A stretch of 38,683 bases of DNA from Nitrospirota bacterium (GCA_016217725.1 JACRHB010000030.1:1-38683); one strand, 5' to 3'; numbered from the stretch's first letter, positions 1-8,181 are shown. Translations and numbers: made by a program. The notes: generated by a model not told the origin, from the sequence alone.

Positions 1-411
1 CCGTTACAGTTGCAGTACGTTCACTCTCAGACCAATGCAAGCGCATATGACTATAAGTACAACGGCGTGAGCTTCTATCTTGAGTACAGCGGTTTCGGGA
101 ACCTCCACGGCATCCCCGGCACATGCATCGACATGGATACCGGAGAGCCTACAAACTGCGGTCCCGACACAAGGTGGTCGCCTGAATTCACGATTGCAGA
201 CGGCTCGGATTGCAGCGACGGAACCAATGAGTATCTTATAAAGGCCCTCAGGAAGGAGCAAAGGATGCAGAACGTTGCCCTCAGCAACTGCTCGGCATTG
301 ACGCTTACTTCATATGATCTGCCTTCAATATCTCTTTGGGTAGACCCGGATATCGGCTCTGAGCCGACGGTTACCAATGCGCCTGCCGTAATAGGCGGAG
401 TGCTTCAGTAA
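1..411 (+). CDS. C-terminal part of a hypothetical protein, 5' end outside the window
   Basis: ORF open from position 1 in the frame of 10..411, ends with TAA, followed by a terminator-like hairpin. No family recognised. Confidence 0.55.
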   Translation, partial: PLQLQYVHSQTNASAYDYKYNGVSFYLEYSGFGNLHGIPGTCIDMDTGEPTNCGPDTRWSPEFTIADGSDCSDGTNEYLIKALRKEQRMQNVALSNCSALTLTSYDLPSISLWVDPDIGSEPTVTNAPAVIGGVLQ

Positions 412-415
412 ACTA

Positions 416-446
416 AGCTGTCAGCTATAAGCTGTCGGCTTTCAGT
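416..446. repeat. Heptanucleotide array (agctgtc/agctata/agctgtc/ggctttc), family C
   Basis: Direct reading: four degenerate 7-bp units just after the stop codon of the preceding CDS. Confidence 0.6.
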
Positions 447-448
447 AA

Positions 449-483
449 ATCCCCCCATCCCGAAGGATGGGGGGATTTTTTTA
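449..483 (+). terminator. Rho-independent terminator
   Basis: aatccccccatcc-cgaa-ggatggggggatt hairpin followed by a T-run. Confidence 0.8.
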
Positions 484-490
484 AGGGTTT

Positions 491-580
491 CCCTCTCCCC
501 TTGTGGGAGAGGGTTAGGGTGAGGGGGAATTAAAAAGAATTTTCACCCTCCCCTTAATCCCCTCCCATCAAGGGAGGGGA
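491..580. repeat. Family A inverted pair of GC-rich hairpin+tail modules (MITE-like, no gene)
   Basis: ccctctccccttgtgggagaggg + ttagggtgagggg, about 16 nt AT spacer, then caccctccccttaat + cccctcccatcaagggagggg. The right half matches the reverse complement of 7723-7758 across about 37 nt. Confidence 0.85.
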
Positions 581-625
581 GATGCCGTTATTAATTTTGA
601 TGTGACGAAGTGATAAAATAGCCCC

Positions 626-1228
626 ATGCAGTTTTTAATAATTTCCATTTTACTCCTTCTTCTTAATGCCTCGTGTGCAAGCACGGAGGTTCTCATGCAC
701 ATAACACCTGACGATATTCAAGGGAGCATCAGCGATAATGCCGTAATAACTATATTTGACGGAACCGCTCTTAAAAACGTCCCGGTATCAAACGGCAAAT
801 TCACCGAAGCGCACGGCATTACGCCGGGATATTACGGCGTGCTTTTTTTCACAAAAGAGGGGTCTTATCCGGAGACGATTCTTTTTAAGGCGCAGGATAG
901 GTCGATGAAAGGTGATTCGGTTTCCTTGAAGTCGTTGAAGGATGCCGGTAAAGGTGTCCTGACTGGAGTCGTTTATAAACCCGTAACAGGCGGCAAGCTG
1001 AGAGAGCATAAAGGTATTTTTCAGACTTTTAAAGGCGAGAAGATACATCTGGTTAAAGACAGTGTCTCAAGGGAGACGACAACAGATGATAAAGGTATTT
1101 TCATGATTGAGCTTTTACCGGGAGAATATGAAATTGTCTTCAACGGCAGGAACGCCGGTAAGGCGCTTATCGAAAAAGGTAAAACCACTGTTAAGAATAT
1201 CCAAAAAGGGGTCGTGCTGAAAGATTGA
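626..1228 (+). CDS. Secreted/lipoprotein-like hypothetical protein
   Basis: 200 aa ORF with an N-terminal hydrophobic signal and LNASC lipobox-like motif; stop overlaps the next start (TGATG). Confidence 0.65.
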   Translation: MQFLIISILLLLLNASCASTEVLMHITPDDIQGSISDNAVITIFDGTALKNVPVSNGKFTEAHGITPGYYGVLFFTKEGSYPETILFKAQDRSMKGDSVSLKSLKDAGKGVLTGVVYKPVTGGKLREHKGIFQTFKGEKIHLVKDSVSRETTTDDKGIFMIELLPGEYEIVFNGRNAGKALIEKGKTTVKNIQKGVVLKD

Positions 1229-3192
1229 TGAGAAAGCTGTTTCCCCCCCTTCAAATTTTATTACTTGCATCTTGCATCTTGCATCCTGCCTCTTCCTTTG
1301 CCGGGGAAGACAGCGTCAGGCTTTTACAACGGGCTTACGAGAGCGGGGAGTTGAATTATCAGACCGCGCTGAATTATAAAGTCGATGCCGTCTTCAACAA
1401 GAAAAAACTCCCCGGGGCTTACCAATCCGACACACCGATTAAGTCGGCGACCCGTGTGATCCTTGAAGCAAGACAAAACAGCAGCCTTCTCTACAAAGAG
1501 AACGAATTTGTCCTTTTCAGGCCCACTGATCAAGGCGATGAGGATTACTACGGAACCGGCATAGCAGTGTGGACATATGACAGTCCCGGAGGGCATTTCA
1601 AGATCCATTATACGGAAGATAATACTTATGGAGACGCGGTTTACGGCTTTGACGGGATGCAGGCCACTGTTCCGCAATATGTCACAGACCTTGCCGGCGA
1701 CCTCGAAGATCCCGGATATCTTGAAAATTCGTGGACACAGGTTATTACAAACATGGGTTATTCCGCACCGCCTTCAGACGCACCGGCAGGCGGAGACGAC
1801 AAGCTTGACGTATATCTGGTTGAAATGGATGCCTACGGGTATACGAGCTTTGATTCGGGGCCTTCCGATATCTATATTGTATTAGAAAACGATTTTACGG
1901 GATTTCCTGAAAACCTTGATCACGAGCAGAGACAAGGGGCGCAAAAAACGACTGCCGCACATGAATTCTTTCATACATCCCAGCTTCAATACACTACTAA
2001 CGTATTGGCAAACGGATGGTGGATGGAGGCTGCGTCTACGTGGATGGAAGACGTTGTGTATCCGGGGGTAAAGGATTATCTCAATTATTCCGGCTTTAAA
2101 TTTAATGACGCAAATGACAACGGACGCTGGGACAGCGGCGAGACATGGTATAAGATAGACGGCTCAACGATTGAAGGCGCAGCCGGAAGACCTAACAGAT
2201 GGTTTGACCGGCCCGAGTATTCTCTTAATTCTACTGAAGGCTCTCATGAATACGGTACGATTGTATTTGTGAAATATCTCTCAAAGACATACGGCAGCGA
2301 TGCGATCAAATCCGTCTGGGACAGGATCGGAAGCGGCGCAACGGCGCTTGACGCGATATCAAATGAGATCTTATCGCGGGGCGCTTCTTTAAGCGCGGCA
2401 TTCGGCTCGTTTCAGACCGCGAATTATAAGAGAGATTATCCTGACGGAGCGTATTATCCGCTTGTCCGGCATGAGGCGACATATGCGTCATATCCTCAAA
2501 GTATAAGCGGAACCGTAAATCATCTCTCCTCCCGCTATTATGCCTTTAAACCCGAGGACGCTTCATCAACCATTTCATTCACCTTTAATAACATGGATTC
2601 GGGAAACCTTGCCGTCAAGCTTATCTTGACCAAAACTTCAGGCGGATATGACGAACAGGATATAACGTTGAACGGTTCTCCCGTATCGTACCAGATAAAC
2701 AGCTTCGGCTCAGCCTCAACTTATTCAAAAATAGTGATGACCGTTATGAATATATCACCTTCTCAGGACGGCGCGGCATATTCCGTATCGGCAGAAAAAG
2801 CCGGAAGCTCCTCCGGCGGCGGAGGCTGCTTTATAGCAACGGCTGCATACGGAAGCTATCTTTCAGAGGAGGTGCAGGTTTTAAGGAGCTTCAGAGACGA
2901 ATGGCTTATTGCGGATTTCAGATTGCGGATCGCGGATTATAAAATTGAAATTACGAATATTCCGGGCAAGGCCTTTGTGAATCTCTACTACAAGTGTTCA
3001 CCGCCGATTGCGGATTATATAAGCAGACATGCCGCCTTGAAGATCACTGCAAGGTCCGTTCTTACGCCCGTTGTATACGCGATCAAATATCCTGCGCATG
3101 CGCTGATCGTTATTTGTATTTCCGCATTTGTTTTAACCAGGAAAATGCAACCAGGGGCCAATAAACGCGGAAACCGTATGATCGTGAGATAA
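1228..3192 (+). CDS. MXAN_6640-like putative metalloprotease with CFI-box C-terminal region
   Basis: Signal peptide; HEFFH (HExxH) in [45 protein letters not shown] motif; C-terminal TM segment. ATG at 1228 preferred over TTG at 1225. Confidence 0.75.
   Translation: MRKLFPPLQILLLASCILHPASSFAGEDSVRLLQRAYESGELNYQTALNYKVDAVFNKKKLPGAYQSDTPIKSATRVILEARQNSSLLYKENEFVLFRPTDQGDEDYYGTGIAVWTYDSPGGHFKIHYTEDNTYGDAVYGFDGMQATVPQYVTDLAGDLEDPGYLENSWTQVITNMGYSAPPSDAPAGGDDKLDVYLVEMDAYGYTSFDSGPSDIYIVLENDFTGFPENLDHEQRQGAQKTTAAHEFFHTSQLQYTTNVLANGWWMEAASTWMEDVVYPGVKDYLNYSGFKFNDANDNGRWDSGETWYKIDGSTIEGAAGRPNRWFDRPEYSLNSTEGSHEYGTIVFVKYLSKTYGSDAIKSVWDRIGSGATALDAISNEILSRGASLSAAFGSFQTANYKRDYPDGAYYPLVRHEATYASYPQSISGTVNHLSSRYYAFKPEDASSTISFTFNNMDSGNLAVKLILTKTSGGYDEQDITLNGSPVSYQINSFGSASTYSKIVMTVMNISPSQDGAAYSVSAEKAGSSSGGGGCFIATAAYGSYLSEEVQVLRSFRDEWLIADFRLRIADYKIEITNIPGKAFVNLYYKCSPPIADYISRHAALKITARSVLTPVVYAIKYPAHALIVICISAFVLTRKMQPGANKRGNRMIVR
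2907..2955. repeat. Heptamer array inside the metalloprotease CDS
   Basis: attgcgg/atttcag/attgcgg/atcgcgg/attataa, encoding [12 protein letters not shown] in frame. Confidence 0.65.
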
Positions 3193-3354
3193 GAAGTTAT
3201 CTGCTTTATGGACGGAACATTTCTGTGTTTCGGGACTCTCCCCCGAAACCTGTCCGGCTTTTACTTCGCCGGCGGAGCAGGCTGCGGCCGGGCTGCCTGG
3301 CTCTGTTGTGTTGCTGCGGGCTGCTGTTGAGGCAGTTGACTCTGCGGCTGCGCC

Positions 3355-3702
3355 TCACTCTGCGCGGGCGCTCCCGGCGCCGGGGTCTGGCTGTATCGGG
3401 CCGCCCGCTGTATCCGTCGGGGTAGGTACAGGTGGTTGTGTTGCAGGCACGGTGACTGAAGACACGACGGAGCCTCTTTTTACGGAGTAGATAGCGAGGG
3501 AAAGGGAAGTGATCATGAATAAGATGGCTGACGCCGTCGTAAGCTTGCTCAAAAAGGTCGCCGCCCCCCTGCTTCCGAAAAGGGTCTGGCTCGAGCCGCC
3601 GAAGGCCGCGCCCATTTCAGCGCCCTTGCTGCTCTGGATCAATATTATGAAGATAAGAAAGAGGCAGACTATTAAATGAAGAATGACTACTAAAGTAAAC
3701 AT
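3355..3702 (-). CDS. secG: Preprotein translocase subunit SecG (possible C-terminal frameshift)
   Basis: MFTLVVILHLIVCLFLIFIILIQSSKGAEMGAAFGGSSQTLFGSRGAATFLSKLT is SecG-like; adjacent to tpiA. Confidence 0.93.
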   Translation of the reverse strand: MFTLVVILHLIVCLFLIFIILIQSSKGAEMGAAFGGSSQTLFGSRGAATFLSKLTTASAILFMITSLSLAIYSVKRGSVVSSVTVPATQPPVPTPTDTAGGPIQPDPGAGSARAE

Positions 3703-3735
3703 GTGAATTATTTATCCTCCTGTTGATGACTGCTT

Positions 3736-4482
3736 TTATTGCTTCCTCGCGCCCTTCACTATTTTAGCAAAACTGTCGGGTTTAAGGCTCGCCCCCCCGA
3801 CAAGCGCGCCGTCCACTTCCGGCTCGGACATGAGCGCTGCGACATTTTCAGGGGTGACGCTCCCGCCGTAAAGTATTCTAAGCGTATCTGCGCCTTCCCT
3901 GTTTTTCTTCAGCCAGCCTCTTATATATGCATGCGCCTCGTTGGCCTGTTCTTTTGTGGCGGTCTTCCCGGTGCCGATCGCCCAGATGGGTTCATAGGCG
4001 ATTGTCATGGCGTCGAGATTTATATCTTTTAAAGAGCCTGAAAGCTGCCTGTCCAATACCTCGAACGTCCTGTTTTCTTCTCTTTCATTTAATGATTCGC
4101 CTATGCAGAGTATGACCTCAAGCCCGTTTTCCCTTGCGGTCTTGATTTTTCTATTGACAATCTCGTCGGTTTCCATGAAATACTGTCTTCTTTCGGAGTG
4201 TCCGATGATGACGCAGGAGCACCCGGCGGACAAGAGCATCGCCGGAGAGATCTCTCCGGTGAAAGCGCCTTTCTCCTCATAAAAGACGTTCTGCGCCCCG
4301 AGCTTTACACCGGTGTCCTTGAGGAGCCGGGAAGCGGCATGCAAAGAGGTAAAGGGCGGCGCAATGAGCATATCAACGTCCGTGACGTCTTTTACCATCG
4401 GCAGGAAGGAATTGATGAACTCCCCCGTCTCCCCGACGGTCTTGTTCATCTTCCAGTTTGCTGAAATAAAGGGTTTGCGCAT
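3736..4482 (-). CDS. tpiA: Triosephosphate isomerase
   Basis: MRKPFISANWKMNKT, IIGHSERR, IAYEPIWAIGTGKTA, ILYGGSV motifs. Confidence 0.98.
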   Translation of the reverse strand: MRKPFISANWKMNKTVGETGEFINSFLPMVKDVTDVDMLIAPPFTSLHAASRLLKDTGVKLGAQNVFYEEKGAFTGEISPAMLLSAGCSCVIIGHSERRQYFMETDEIVNRKIKTARENGLEVILCIGESLNEREENRTFEVLDRQLSGSLKDINLDAMTIAYEPIWAIGTGKTATKEQANEAHAYIRGWLKKNREGADTLRILYGGSVTPENVAALMSEPEVDGALVGGASLKPDSFAKIVKGARKQ

Positions 4483-4616
4483 AGAGAATACTTTAGTGGA
4501 ATTAACGTTTTAAAGTCAAGGCTGCGAGGCGTGAAGGCTCGTATCTGTTGTAAAAAAAGAGGCCGTATGTTACCCTTTGAAATCCGCATGCAAGCATCGG
4601 CAAAGGAGAATTTCAA

Positions 4617-5165
4617 ATGGTGAAAAACGACCGCTGGATAAAGGCAATGGCGAAAAAAGGGATGATAACGCCTTATTCGGAGAAGCAGGTGAGAAAGGGC
4701 GTTATCTCATACGGTGTCAGCTCATACGGTTATGACATGAGGGTGTCCGAGGAATTCAAGATCTTTACAAATGTAAATACGACGGTGATCGATCCTAAAA
4801 AGTTCGATCCCCGGAGCTTTACCGATTTCAAGGGAGACGTCTGCATAATCCCGCCGAATTCTTTTGTCCTCGCCACCTCAATGGAATACTTTAAGATACC
4901 GCGAGAGACGATCGTCATCTGTCTCGGCAAATCGACGTACGCAAGATGCGGGATAATCGTCAACGTGACCCCGCTTGAGCCTGAATGGGAAGGTCACGTG
5001 ACTATCGAGATATCAAACACAACCCCCCTGCCCGTAAAGGTATATGCAAATGAAGGGATCGCCCAGATAATATTTTTAGGCGCAGATGAGGCGTGCGAAA
5101 GGTCCTATGCGGACAAGGCCGGAAAATACCAGGCGCAGAAGGGGATAACGCTTGCGAAGATATGA
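4617..5165 (+). CDS. dcd: dCTP deaminase
   Basis: [47 protein letters not shown] upstream of the ATG. Confidence 0.97.
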   Translation: MVKNDRWIKAMAKKGMITPYSEKQVRKGVISYGVSSYGYDMRVSEEFKIFTNVNTTVIDPKKFDPRSFTDFKGDVCIIPPNSFVLATSMEYFKIPRETIVICLGKSTYARCGIIVNVTPLEPEWEGHVTIEISNTTPLPVKVYANEGIAQIIFLGADEACERSYADKAGKYQAQKGITLAKI

Positions 5166-5183
5166 AATGGTAAAACCAGCAGC

Positions 5184-5259
5184 GTCATTCCCGCGAAGGC
5201 GGGAATCCAGAGTCTTTTAACAAGGAACTGGATTCCGGCTTAAAGACTGCCGGAATGAC
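5184..5259. repeat. Family B MITE-like inverted element (GTCATTCC...GGAATGAC)
   Basis: gtcattcccgcgaaggcgggaatccag ... ctggattccggcttaaagactgccggaatgac. Confidence 0.85.
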
Positions 5260-5305
5260 AGCATCAAGATATTTTAAGATCAATGACAACAGAATTGAAC
5301 TATCC

Positions 5306-6028
5306 ATGCAACCAAGAGAGCGCATAATACTGGCCCTTGACGTTGCTGAATACGGCGAGGCGGTCAGGATCGTAAATAAATTTAAAAAGCACATCGACGT
5401 ATTCAAGGTCGGCTCGGAGCTTTTTACCTCTGTCGGCCCGAAGCTTGTTGAGAAAATTCATTCGGCGGGCAAGAAGGTCTTCCTGGATCTAAAATTCCAT
5501 GACATCCCGAACACCGTCGCCAAATCCGCAGTGGCCGCAGCCAGGCTCGGCGTGTTCATGTTCAACGTTCACACCCTGGGCGGCCTGGAAATGATGAAGC
5601 AGGCGGCGCAGGCGCTCCGCAAGGTTTCTCTTAAAGAGAATGTGGAAAGGCCGAGGATTATCGGCGTGACCATATTGACCAGCATCGACCAGGCTGCATT
5701 ACGGGACGAGCTCGGCGTCAGTCTGCGCATGAGCGCACAGGTTAAGCATCTTGCGGGTCTTGCGCATAATGCGGGACTGGACGGAGTAGTAGCCTCGCCT
5801 GAGGACGCGGAAAGGATACGCTCCCATTACGGGAAGGACTTTCTGATCGTCGCTCCCGGAATAAGGCCATCCTGGGCGGCGGCAGACGATCAGAAGAGGA
5901 CGTTGACGCCGAAGGAGGCATTAAGGAGGGGCGCCGATTACCTCGTGATCGGAAGGGCCGTCCTGTCGCAGCCGGATCCGGTCAAGGCGCTGAAGCGCAT
6001 TGAAGAGGAAATAGAGAATTTTAGTTAG
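5306..6028 (+). CDS. pyrF: Orotidine 5'-phosphate decarboxylase
   Basis: RIILALDV, KVFLDLKFHDIPNTV, VAPGIRP, DYLVIGRAV motifs. The ORF-track start at 5255 falls in the family B repeat; ATG at 5306 (MQPRERIILALDV) fits the family. Confidence 0.95.
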   Translation: MQPRERIILALDVAEYGEAVRIVNKFKKHIDVFKVGSELFTSVGPKLVEKIHSAGKKVFLDLKFHDIPNTVAKSAVAAARLGVFMFNVHTLGGLEMMKQAAQALRKVSLKENVERPRIIGVTILTSIDQAALRDELGVSLRMSAQVKHLAGLAHNAGLDGVVASPEDAERIRSHYGKDFLIVAPGIRPSWAAADDQKRTLTPKEALRRGADYLVIGRAVLSQPDPVKALKRIEEEIENFS

Positions 6029-6098
6029 AAGTTAAAAGTTATGATGCTAATTATTTGTTTTTTCCACTCTTCACTTTTAACTTTTCACTTTTAACTTA
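6024..6098. repeat. Inverted pair of heptamer arrays between pyrF and trpE (family C)
   Basis: gttagaa/gttaaaa/gttatga, spacer, then cactctt/cactttt/aactttt/cactttt/aactta, ending 3 bp before the trpE ATG. Confidence 0.75.
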
Positions 6099-6101
6099 TT
6101 T

Positions 6102-7667
6102 ATGCTCATCTCTCCTTCCAAAGATAAATTTATCAAAGCGGCAAAGATCGGGAAGCTTTTTCCTGTCTACACAGAGCTGCCTTTCATGCCGCCGCAGCAA
6201 ATTTATGAAAGCGTAAAATCACCATATAGCTTTCTCCTTGAAAGCATAAAAGGGCCTGAAAAGATCGCCCGGTATTCCTTCATCGGCTCGGAGCCGTTTC
6301 TGATCTTTAAGGTGAAGGACGGGATTGTGGAAGTGGAAGACAGGAGTCAAGAGTTAAGAGTTAAGAGTCGGGAGTCAGAAGTCAGAAGTCATAATACGGG
6401 AATAAAAATTCAGCCTTCAGCCTTCAGCCTTCAGCCTTCAAAAGCTCCCCTGAAGGTTCTGAAAAAGATCCTAACGGCGTACAAAGTTGAAAGGCCCGCT
6501 GATCTTCCGCCTTTTATAGGCGGGGAGGTGGGGCTTATCAGTTATGATTTCGTGCATTATTTTGAAAACCTGCCGAAGACCGCCGTTGATGACATCGGGA
6601 TACCGGATGCACATTTTCTACTGGTTGATACCGTAATAGCTGTAGACCATAAGCTTCGGAAGACATTTATAATGTCATGCCCGACGACAAGTGCAGAAGT
6701 GCAAAAGTGCAGAAGTGCAGAAGCGCAAGAGTGGGGAAATTGCTATGAAAAAGCTTGTGAGAAAATATATGCAGCGTATGAAAAGATTAAATCCGTTCCC
6801 CAACCTTCCGTAGGGGCGGGTTTGAAACCCGCCCCTACAAATATTCACATCCATCACGAAATGGGCAAAGTAGCTTACATGGATATCGTAAGGCGGGCAA
6901 AGGAATACATAAAGGCAGGCGATATATTTCAGGCTAACCTCTCACAAAGGGTATCCGCGCATATCGACGATATTGACCCCTGGCAGGTTTATAAGATTTT
7001 ACGCAATATAAATCCCTCTCCTTTTGCGGCATATCTCGACATGGGAGATTACTATATTGCAAGCTCTTCACCGGAAAGGCTGATAAGGGTGTCCGGCAAG
7101 GTGGTGGAGACGAGGCCGATCGCGGGCACAAGGCCGAGGGGGAAAGACGCCAAAGGCGACCACAAAATGAGGACGGAGCTTTTGCTGAATGAAAAAGAGC
7201 GGGCGGAGCATCTCATGCTGATCGATCTTGAGAGAAACGACCTGGGGAAAATCTCCGACTACAGCACCGTCGAAGTCGATGAGTTTATGATTACCGAGGA
7301 CTATTCACACGTCATCCATATCGTGTCGAATATTAAAGGGTCTCTTGCCGGGGGGAAGGATTGTTTTGACGCCGTACGCGCAGCCTTTCCCGGCGGGACC
7401 ATAACGGGCGTTCCGAAAGTGCGATGTATGGAGATCATCGACGAGCTTGAGCCCGTGGCGCGCGGCCCTTATACCGGTTCCATCGGCTATATAAGTTTTA
7501 CAGGCGACATGGACTTGAACATCATCATAAGGACTTTTGTAATTAAAGACAAGACCGCTTATGTTCAGGCCGGCGCCGGCATCGTCGCCGATTCAGACCC
7601 CGAGAAGGAATACTATGAAACGCTGAAAAAGGCGGAGGCGCTGATAAAAACATTGGAGGTTTTATGA
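6102..7667 (+). CDS. trpE: Anthranilate synthase component I
   Basis: DIFQANLSQRV, SSSPERLIRV, ETRPIAGTRPRG, HLMLIDLERNDLG, FPGGTITGVPKVRCMEIIDELEP, YTGSIGY, QAGAGIVADSDPEKEYYE. Confidence 0.95.
   Translation: MLISPSKDKFIKAAKIGKLFPVYTELPFMPPQQIYESVKSPYSFLLESIKGPEKIARYSFIGSEPFLIFKVKDGIVEVEDRSQELRVKSRESEVRSHNTGIKIQPSAFSLQPSKAPLKVLKKILTAYKVERPADLPPFIGGEVGLISYDFVHYFENLPKTAVDDIGIPDAHFLLVDTVIAVDHKLRKTFIMSCPTTSAEVQKCRSAEAQEWGNCYEKACEKIYAAYEKIKSVPQPSVGAGLKPAPTNIHIHHEMGKVAYMDIVRRAKEYIKAGDIFQANLSQRVSAHIDDIDPWQVYKILRNINPSPFAAYLDMGDYYIASSSPERLIRVSGKVVETRPIAGTRPRGKDAKGDHKMRTELLLNEKERAEHLMLIDLERNDLGKISDYSTVEVDEFMITEDYSHVIHIVSNIKGSLAGGKDCFDAVRAAFPGGTITGVPKVRCMEIIDELEPVARGPYTGSIGYISFTGDMDLNIIIRTFVIKDKTAYVQAGAGIVADSDPEKEYYETLKKAEALIKTLEVL
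6345..6440. repeat. Inverted pair of heptamer arrays inside trpE
   Basis: Seven units agtcaag/agttaag/agttaag/agtcggg/agtcaga/agtcaga/agtcata (6345-6393), spacer, four units ttcagcc (6409-6436). Confidence 0.85.
6691..6738. repeat. Octamer array (6 x 8 bp) inside trpE
   Basis: gtgcagaa/gtgcaaaa/gtgcagaa/gtgcagaa/gcgcaaga/gtggggaa; 48 nt, frame-neutral. Confidence 0.85.
6810..6838. repeat. Perfect palindrome inside trpE (GTAGGGGCGGGTT-TGA-AACCCGCCCCTAC)
   Basis: 13-bp perfect arms around a 3-nt loop; translated in frame as VGAGLKPAP. Confidence 0.9.
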
Positions 7668-7716
7668 TGTGAAGGTCATTCTGGTATTTCTGTGGAAACT
7701 TTTCTCTTCCGTAGCG

Positions 7717-8112
7717 TTATTTCCCCTCCCTTGATGGGAGGGGATTAAGGGGAGGGTGTTTTAAACATTTTTCCCAAATAACCTCAAGCACTTCTCTTGT
7801 ATTCTTCAATACTTCATTGTCCCAATACCTTAATACCTCGTAACCTTGTTGTTCAAACCATCTATCCCTTTCTCTATCCTTCCGAATCTGCTCCGGCTGT
7901 GTATGTTGGCCACCATCAAGTTCAATGATTATTTTTCTCTCAAAGCAAACAAAAGCCACAATGTACTTGCCGATAGGCTGCTGACGCTTGAATTTGAAAC
8001 CATACATACGCTTAGCCCTTAAATATTTCCATAGTACTTGCTCTGTATCTGTCGTCTGCTTTCTAAGATTTTTAGCTAATTTTGTTAATCTATCCGCCAT
8101 TTGATGATACAC
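7717..8112 (-). CDS. DUF559 domain protein (Vsr/restriction-endonuclease-like fold)
   Basis: LRKQTTDTEQVLWKYLRAKRMYGFKFKRQQPIGKYIVAFVCFERKIIIELDGGQH...WFEQQGYEVLRYWDNEVL is DUF559-like. GTG start lies in the right repeat, C-terminal HPPLNPLPSREGK is encoded by the left repeat. An internal ATG (MADRL) may be the real start. Confidence 0.9.
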   Translation of the reverse strand: MYHQMADRLTKLAKNLRKQTTDTEQVLWKYLRAKRMYGFKFKRQQPIGKYIVAFVCFERKIIIELDGGQHTQPEQIRKDRERDRWFEQQGYEVLRYWDNEVLKNTREVLEVIWEKCLKHPPLNPLPSREGK

Positions 8113-8147
8113 CCTCTCCCTAACCCTCTCCCATCAAGGGAGAGGGG
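7723..8147. mobile_element. Candidate DUF559-carrying mobile element bounded by imperfect inverted hairpin+tail repeats (family A)
   Basis: Left cccctcccttgatgggaggggattaaggggagggtg (7723-7758); right caccctctccctaaccctctcccatcaagggagagggg (8110-8147); same architecture as the gene-less pairs at 491-580, 31686-31766 and 13982-14091. Confidence 0.6.
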
Positions 8148-8181
8148 ATATGGATGATCCCATCCGATTTTCACTCATTCC

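Noticed and set aside
75-377. Antisense ORF to the first CDS (and many similar antisense ORFs, e.g. 1324..1677, 13239..13679, 21968..22666, 30948..31553)
   Set aside because: They overlap well-supported genes on the opposite strand and show no recognisable family; treated as frame shadows.
3225-3490. Plus-strand Arg/Leu-rich ORFs 3225..3425 and 3308..3490
   Set aside because: Antisense to the secG tail; composition reflects the GC-rich P/Q/A coding sequence on the other strand.
5255-5305. N-terminal extension of pyrF in the ORF track
   Set aside because: Starts in the family B repeat end; MQPRERIILALDV at 5306 matches the expected start.
6345-6440. Heptamer arrays as a CRISPR array
   Set aside because: Units are 7-8 bp with no spacers of CRISPR length, and no cas genes are visible.
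7723-8147. Target-site duplication around the DUF559 element
   Set aside because: No convincing direct repeat of flanking bases was found by eye.
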